NCBI RefSeq assembly: GCF_018294505.1 | Contig: NC_057803.1 | Coordinates: 688,976,847 to 689,040,846 of the forward strand | Origin: Triticum aestivum | Lineage: Eukaryota > Streptophyta > Magnoliopsida > Poales > Poaceae | Direction: 5' to 3' | Length of the DNA stretch: 64,000 bases | Part shown: positions 57,829 through 64,000 of the stretch, one piece after another | How the letters are laid out: each line of letters opens with the position of its first letter | Position numbering within the stretch: position 1 is the first letter of the stretch | The notes under the pieces: generated by a model | Databases searched by the model: none | What the model was told of the DNA's origin: nothing | What the model saw: the letters and a program-made list of their open reading frames with translations, nothing else | Program-made: the position numbers and the translations under genes

Positions 57829-59430
57829 ATTAAATAGGTACTTATGTAACTATAAATGATATTTGGAAAAAATAAATAGTAAACTATGAGGCAACTGCAG
57901 TTCAAATTTGACCCGCTTCCAGCTGAATCAGCGGGAATTTGTCTTTTTTATGAGAGGTGGATAAAAACTTTTTACACCCATTCATTTTGTCAATTGTGCA
58001 TTAAATATGTCCTAGTGTTTTAGAAAATTTATTTGGTCCAATTTTGCAACAAATATATGGTAGGTCCTTCACAAAAAAACTCATTTCGGGCACTCAGAAA
58101 ATGGAAAATGTATTTTCCGTTCAAAGAAAATGAAAAATACCTTAGGCAACATTGTTTAGAATTCCAAGATGCACCCTTGTGCACAACATGAGATCATTTG
58201 AACAAACAATGCCAAGAATGTGGCCATAAGATTGATCATTTTGGTTGAAAGCCATGAATCTTCACGCATGATAGCTCATTTCTGAGAACACTTTTTTAAA
58301 ATAATTGACTTATTACATGTTTATTATTTTTCCTGGAAACATGGTCACATATAACGACACAATGCGAAGGTTTTCCAATGTTTTGATTTTTTTTTTAAAA
58401 TTATGCCCGTTTTAAAATGCGGCCAAAACGGCGGGCTTGACCGTTCCTAGCTAGTGGTTGAATCTTGGAATTTTTTTGGTGTTTCTCTGATTAAATAGAT
58501 ACTTATGTACCTAGAAATGATTTTTGGAAAAAATAAAAAGCAAACTACGAGGTAGCTACAGTTCAAATTTGACCCGCTTCCAACTGAATCGGCGGGAATT
58601 TGTCTTTTCACGAGAGGTGGATCAAAATTTTTTACACCTAACCATTTGGTCAATGGTGCATTAAATATGTCCTACTATTTTATAAAATTGATTTGGTACA
58701 ATTTTGCAACAAATATATGGTAGGTCCTTCATAAAAAACCTCATTTCGGGCACTCGGAAAATGAAAAATGAATTTTCCGTGCAAAGAAAATGAAAACTCC
58801 CTTAGGCAACATAGTTTGGAATTACAAGATGCACCCTTGTGCACAATATGAGATCATTTGAACAAACTATGCCAAGAATGTGGCCATAAGATTGATCATT
58901 TGGCTTGGAAGTCATGAATCTTCACGCATGATAGCTCATTTCTGAGAATATTTTTTTAAAATAATTGCCGTATTATAAGTTAATTTTCTTCCTGGATACA
59001 TGGTCACATATGATGACACAATGCGAAGGTTTTCCAATTTTTTAATTTTTTTAATTTTTTATTCCCGTTTCAAAATGCGGTCAAAACGGCGGGCTTGACC
59101 GTTCCTAGCTAGTGGTTTAATCTTGGAATTTTTTTGGTGTTTCTCTGATTAAATAGATACTTATGTACCTAGAAATGATTTTTTAGAAAAAATAAAGAGC
59201 AAACTACGAGGTAGCTACAGTTCAAATTTGACCCGCTTCCAGTTGAATCGGCGGGAATTTTTCTTTTTCACGAGAGGTGGATCAAAACTTTTTACACCCA
59301 ACCATTTGGTCAATTGTGCATTAAATATGTCCTAGTATTTTAGAAAATTGATTTGGTACAATTTTGCAACAAATATATGGTAGGTCCTTCACGAAAAAAC
59401 CTCATTTTGGGCACTCGGAAAAATGATTGA
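57829..59430. repeat. ~660-bp tandem repeat inside CACTA (2.4 copies)
   Basis: TTAAATAGATACTTATG recurs at about 57830, 58491 and 59149 (offsets about 661 and 658). Shared blocks include CAGTTCAAATTTGACCCGCT and TTTTGCAACAAATATATGG. The third copy stops near 59430. No coding frame is conserved across copies. Confidence 0.93.
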
Positions 59431-59738
59431 AAATAGATAGAAAATCAGAAACGCATAGAAAATGGTGCTCATCCATAAAATGTGGTCTAACTTGATTGAA
59501 AATTTGTGTGATGCCTTTTTACAAAATAGTTTTGATAGCTACTTCACAAAATCCCTATATTTTTAGTACTTGAAAACTGTTTTAGATCACTGATTTTCTG
59601 AACCAATCAAAACTCTTCCCACGGATCGATGACATGGCGCCCATCCAGCCATCCATCCATACATATCTCCACATTCGTCCATCCATCTATCTACAGAAAA
59701 AAAGGAGATACCCCCTCCCCCCACAGCCCAAACCCTAG

Positions 59739-60710
59739 ATGAGATCCCCCATCGCACCCCTCCTCCCTGCTCCCAATGTCCCTGCCACCGCCACCTCCTC
59801 CCCGTACCCGCCCCTCCTGATCCAGTCCTCTCCCATCCACCGCCTACCTCGCCGTCCTCCTCACCCACCACCGCCGACCTCGTCCCTCCCTCCCCTCTCC
59901 GCATCTCCCGGCCACCTCTACGCCCGAGGAGATCGAGCGAGCGCCCTAGTGCGCCCGTCCTCGCAGCCTCCTCCCACGATTCCCCGCACCCGAGCCCCAC
60001 AAGAGGAGCTCCTCCAGTGTTTTTGCACGCCGCTGCCGGCGACCACCAGCCACAGCTTGCCGGAGCCAGCAGATGAGTGCCACCCTTCTTCTTCGTTCTC
60101 TTCTTCCCGTGCTCTCTTTCTTCCTCCTTTCTCTCTCTCACACATCTCGATTTCTCTCTGTGTCTCAAACAGTGCACTTCGCCGCCATGGATGCTCGCGT
60201 CCCCGACCTTGTAGCGCGCCACCCCGATGCGAAGTCCCTCCTTGCTGTTCCTGCGCCGCCGAGCCAAAGCCTAGCCCAAGTCCAAGCGTCGCCGACGTTT
60301 GCCTCCTCGCCATGGCTTCCCCTGCTTCGTCTGCTTCGCGGACAGAGCTCCGTCTCCATCAACGTGTCCTCCCGCCGTCTCTATTTGTTGTCGGGCTTGA
60401 TCGACTCCAGCAGCACCACCACGGTGTCGCTCCGCTCGGCACCCGAGGTATATCCCGGCTTCATCGATTTTAGGTCCGTGCTTGTTCCCGCGAGTTAAGA
60501 TCGATCTTGAAATTCTTCTATCCAGTGTCTCTCCAGCTTGCAGTAGCAGCTCTCTTCTCCAGTGCGCCCACCAGCCAGGCCGTTCGTCTCCAACTCTCCG
60601 CTCTGGCTCTATATTGTGTTGTTCATTCAATCAGGGATCTATTCCAAGGTCTCGGGTCCGCCCTCTCCATCGAGAAAGGGGATATCTATTCATTTCGCGT
60701 AAGTGATTAA
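59739..60710 (+). CDS. GC-rich gene-like block inside CACTA
   Basis: An abrupt GC-rich island in AT-rich surroundings. A 244-residue frame opens at the ATG 59739 and a second, overlapping 141-residue frame at 60073-60498. From the ATG at 60187 the second frame starts MDARVPDLVARHPDAKSL. A consensus donor GCGTAAGTGATT lies at 60698. Peptides are Pro/Ser-rich or Ala/Ser-rich without a domain I can name. The layout (leader, ATG, donor, then AT-rich intron-like sequence to about 62600) fits the first exon of a captured or CACTA-encoded gene. Which frame is real, if any, is unclear. Confidence 0.3.
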
Positions 60711-60719
60711 GCAGCGAGC

Positions 60720-62699
60720 GTGCGTGCTGAATATGTTCTCCACTCGCAAGGATTTATTTATTGTCTTGTTAACTTCTAGCTACCTGCTGCTTGCGTTGCA
60801 TTGCATTGTATTGTGTGTGAAGTGATTAATCAGCGTGCGTGCTGAATATGTTCTTCACTGTCTAGGATTTCTGCTGTGTTTTTTACTTGTAATAAATACT
60901 GCTAAAGTAGCCAGCCACTGGGATCTGAAGCGCTCAAGACCTGTGACAGTTTTGCTTGATTTTCCTCTTCATACTAGCTAGTTTCTGAAAGGATCTTGAT
61001 TCGGATACATTACAATCTGCTCATTTTTTAATCTCCAAGAAGAGGCTCTAGTAATGAAATTGCTCTAGTAATGTAATAGGCGTGGGACTGTTCTGCAAAC
61101 TAGCATGTGTAGTGCAACACATTATTCAATCACCACTTCTTTCCTGCACATTAGTAGGGTAGCTGCATAATCTGTCTATTTCTCTTTCCTTTATGCAAAT
61201 AGTTTACATGATGCCATATTGCAGTATTGCAAGTTAGGAGAAACAAGTTTCGAAAATTGATTTCTCCACCTGCTGCTTCCATTCTTATTAATCAGTGTGC
61301 CAATAATGGCATCTGTTTTGAGGCGACTCCATCCCGTTTTGAGGCATCTCCAGTACGTGACACACTTTGGATGTGCAAACGAATATGTGCGTGTTTCACG
61401 TATTACGTGAGCAAATTTTGTTAGTTCTCGGCCATTATAATTAGGATCCACAGCTTGTTTGCCTCGCTTTGCTAGGCTGTTTGGGAACGTATGTCATAGA
61501 TAGGCGTAATTTTCTTTTTTTTACAGGTACATGGCCGTGTAGGAATTGGACTCAACTCATTGCTTTGCATGGCAGTCTAGAAATCATATGGGGTATGGAG
61601 TCATCTATACATAGTTACTTTTTAATAATATAATAGATTAGCTGTAAATGTGCCCCCCTTACCGAAGAAGATAAGAATCCATATGTGTTATGCAAAATTA
61701 ACTTTGTCATCTTGTAAGCGCTCTAGGCAGTGTCTAGAGGGTGAAAAATATGAGAACAAAAAAGAATTACTGGATTAATTTACAACATCCATCCTTTACT
61801 TCGTCCATGTCATTGTTGTTTACCCCTGTGCGTATTTTTAACTTGAAAATCTCTGGTGAACTGCCATTTAGAGTACATTTGCTTGCTCTGTTAATTCTTT
61901 TGGGTTACTCCATCTTGCTCTGTTAAGTAAAATTAGATATGTGGAGTAGGAGCAGTAAGCTAGACCCACCATCTTGCTCTGTACATAGTCAAAGCTACTC
62001 CAAGTTAGCAGCAGTACTGTTAACTTCTTAATTTGCTTGGATTACATTTAAATTCTAGTACTCCAGGACTCCAGTAACTTTTCTTAGAGTATTTAACAAG
62101 ATTGAACTGTATTTGTGCGGAGTAATTTTTCTTGGAGTATTTAACAAGATTGAACAAGATTTAACTTTTCAACATTTAACAGTACTTTTCAGTAAGTATT
62201 CTGAAGATGCTTCTGAATATTTGCAGATTCTGAACATGCAAGCAAATATGCAGGATTAAACAAGTTCTTGCAGTAGATATTGTAAGTGTTTGTTCTGAAC
62301 ATGTACTGTCACCGAAGATATTGCAAGTGGTCTGACAAGATTTTCTCAATTTGCAAGTTTAGTTACTTTTCCAGTTAATTAACTGGACATCTTGGAGTAG
62401 TTAGAAAATCATGAATTATTTGCAGAAATCCGTAGAAGTATTGTACTCCAGTGTGCATTACTTACATAAACTTTCTTGCAAGCTTATTTTCTGACTTCCA
62501 TATTCTGAAACTGAAAAAGCTTAGTTAAATTCTATTAAGTTTCAGTAATATTCATTGGAGTGGAGTGTTTACTGTAAATTTTGAACATCACAGTAATTTC
62601 CCTTGCTATTAACTGCTGTAGCATTAGGAGTAGTTTTACTCCAGTACTGCTTGAACTACCCCAAGCATTAGGAGTACAGTAAAGCGAGTAAATGGAGGG
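60720..62699. other. AT-rich CACTA interior, no gene seen
   Basis: Intron-like composition. Recurrent GTACTCCAG / CTTGGAGTA words at 61960-62660. CAGCGTGCGTGCTGAATATG occurs twice (around 60714 and 60830) with its surroundings, a small local duplication. Confidence 0.5.
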
Positions 62700-64000
62700 T
62701 GCTACGTCTTGAGCTAGTGTTGGTTTTCCCCGAAGAGGAGAGGGTGATGCAGAAAAGTGTAGCGTAAGTATTTTCCTCAGTTTTGAGAACCAAGGTATCA
62801 ATCTAGTAGGAGGCTCCTCTAAAGTCCCACGCACCTACACAAACAAACTGAGAACTCGCAACCAATGCAATAAAGGGGTTGTCAATCCCTTCACGGTCAC
62901 TTACGAAAGTGAGATCTGATAAAGATAGTGTGATAAGATAAATATATTTTTGGTATTTTATAATATAGATGCAAGAAAGTAAAGATGCAAATAAAAATAG
63001 ATTGAAAGCAAATATGATAAGAGATAGACCCAGGGGCCATAGGTTTCACTAGAGGCTTCTCTCGAGAGCATAAGTATTACGGTGGGTGAACAAATTACTG
63101 TCGAGCAATTGATAGAAAAGCAAATAATTATGACGTTATCTAGGCATGATCATGTATATAGGCATCACGTCCATAACAAGTACACCGACTCCTGCCTGCA
63201 TCTACTACTATTACTCCACACATCGACCGCTATCCAGCATGCATCTAGAGTATTAAGTTCATAAGAACAGAGTAACGCCTTAAGCAAGATGACATGCTGT
63301 AGAGGGATAAACACATGCAATATGATATAAACCCCATCTTGTTATCCTCGATGGCAACAATACAATACGTGTCTTGCAACCCTTTCTATCACTGGGTAAG
63401 AACACCGCAAGATGGAACCCAAACCTAAGAACTTTCCCATGGCAAGAAAGATCAATCTAGTAGGCGAAACCAAACCGATAATTCGAAGAGACTTTCAAAG
63501 ATAATTCAATCATACATAAAAGAATTCAGAGAAGATTCAATTAATATCCATAGATAAATCTGATCATAAACCCACAATTCATCGGATCTCGACAAACACA
63601 CCGCAAAAAGAGATTACATCGAATAGATCTCCACAAGAAAGGGGGAGAACATTGTATTGAGATCCAAAAAGAGAGAAGAAGCCATCTAGCTAATAACTAT
63701 GGGCCCGTAGGTCTGAGGTAAACTACTCACAACTCATAGGAGGGGCAAGGATGTTGATGTAGAGGCCCTCCGTGATCGATTACCCCTCCGGCAGAGTGCC
63801 GGCGAAGGCTCCAAGATGGGATCTCGCGGATACAGAAGGTTACGGCGGTGGAAATTGTGTTTCGTGGTGCTCCTGGATGTTTTCGGGGTCCATTGATATA
63901 TATAGGAGGAAGAAGTACGTCGGTGGACGCCCGAGGGGCCCACGAGACAGGGGGCGCGCCCTACAGGGGAGGGCCTCCTATCTCGTGGAGGCTCCGGTTG
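62700..64000 (-). mobile_element. Gypsy-like LTR (minus strand), runs off window
   Basis: TGCTACGTCTTGAGC at 62700 is the complement of an LTR end, and the sequence onward (TTGGTTTTCCCCGAAGAGG, CCATAGGTTTCACTAGAGGC, ...TGATATATATAGGAGGAAG near 63893) matches a very abundant Triticeae LTR retrotransposon type I recall as gypsy (Fatima-like; the name is low confidence). Minus-strand CTATATATATCAATGG near 63893-63907 would be the TATA region. The short frames inside are LTR sequence, not genes. Inserted into the CACTA. Confidence 0.7.

Larger units (their letters stand above)
56804..64000 (+). mobile_element. CACTA transposon, right end outside window
   Basis: Starts CACTACAAGAAATATGTC followed by AACTAGTGACC, a standard Triticeae CACTA terminus, preceded by CAC (56801-56803), the probable 3-base target duplication. 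The first 250 bases carry direct and inverted copies of ATGGTCAT / ATGACCAT, the subterminal transposase-binding pattern. The complement GACATATTTCTTGTAGTG does not occur before 64000, so the element is over 7 kb, including a nested LTR element from 62700. No transposase domain is recognisable in the visible part. Confidence 0.85.

Overview
This is a grass nuclear genomic window, almost certainly Triticeae (wheat, Aegilops, rye or barley). The evidence is the family-level look of its transposons: copia LTRs opening with GGAAATATGCCCTAGAGG and closing with CCCCAACA, Stowaway MITEs ending in CTCCCTCCGT, CACTA ends reading CACTACAAGAAATATGTC, and stacked nested insertions with little genic DNA. 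I see no rRNA, no canonical tRNA gene, no CRISPR and no prokaryotic operon. The only long, catalytically intact host-type reading frame is a DEDDy 3'-5' exonuclease (10683-11585, minus strand).

Region 1 (1-14700). Two near-identical direct repeats of about 2.15 kb (1-1094 joined to 6813-7857, and 12539-14700) flank a 4.7 kb core. On the minus strand they look like LTRs: TG...CA ends, a TATAAATA box, then a 57-bp minisatellite. The core holds the exonuclease, an upstream ORF and a second minisatellite, with no recognisable gag or pol. I read it as a non-autonomous LTR element carrying a host-derived exonuclease. One LTR is split by a 5.7 kb Helitron (1095-6812) that carries gene fragments; the other LTR preserves the empty site.

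Region 2 (14701-32020). In order: a tRNA-derived SINE with a 15-bp target duplication, Stowaway MITEs, a solo copia LTR (16768-18505), a complete but decayed minus-strand copia (20785-26186), an hAT transposase C-terminal fragment, a broken minus-strand host-like gene (27149-29850) whose middle is a 677-bp tandem duplication, a Mutator-type MITE inside one duplicate, and a second solo LTR of the same family (30285-32020).

Region 3 (30281-45757). A MULE-like element split by that solo LTR, a pair of inverted tRNA-like sequences, about 3.8 kb with nothing recognisable, and a 5.7 kb inverted-repeat element (39171-44855) sitting in a TA microsatellite.

Region 4 (45758-64000). A truncated LINE 3' end, then a nest open to the right: a LINE (47757-49410) cut by a minus-strand Angela/BARE-like copia (49411-56803), whose 5' LTR is cut by a CACTA transposon (from 56804), which is cut by a gypsy-like LTR (from 62700). 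The missing right halves must lie beyond the window.

The genes do not form a pathway. They are transposon genes, most of them decayed, plus captured or broken host fragments. The exonuclease is the only product I would expect could still be functional.
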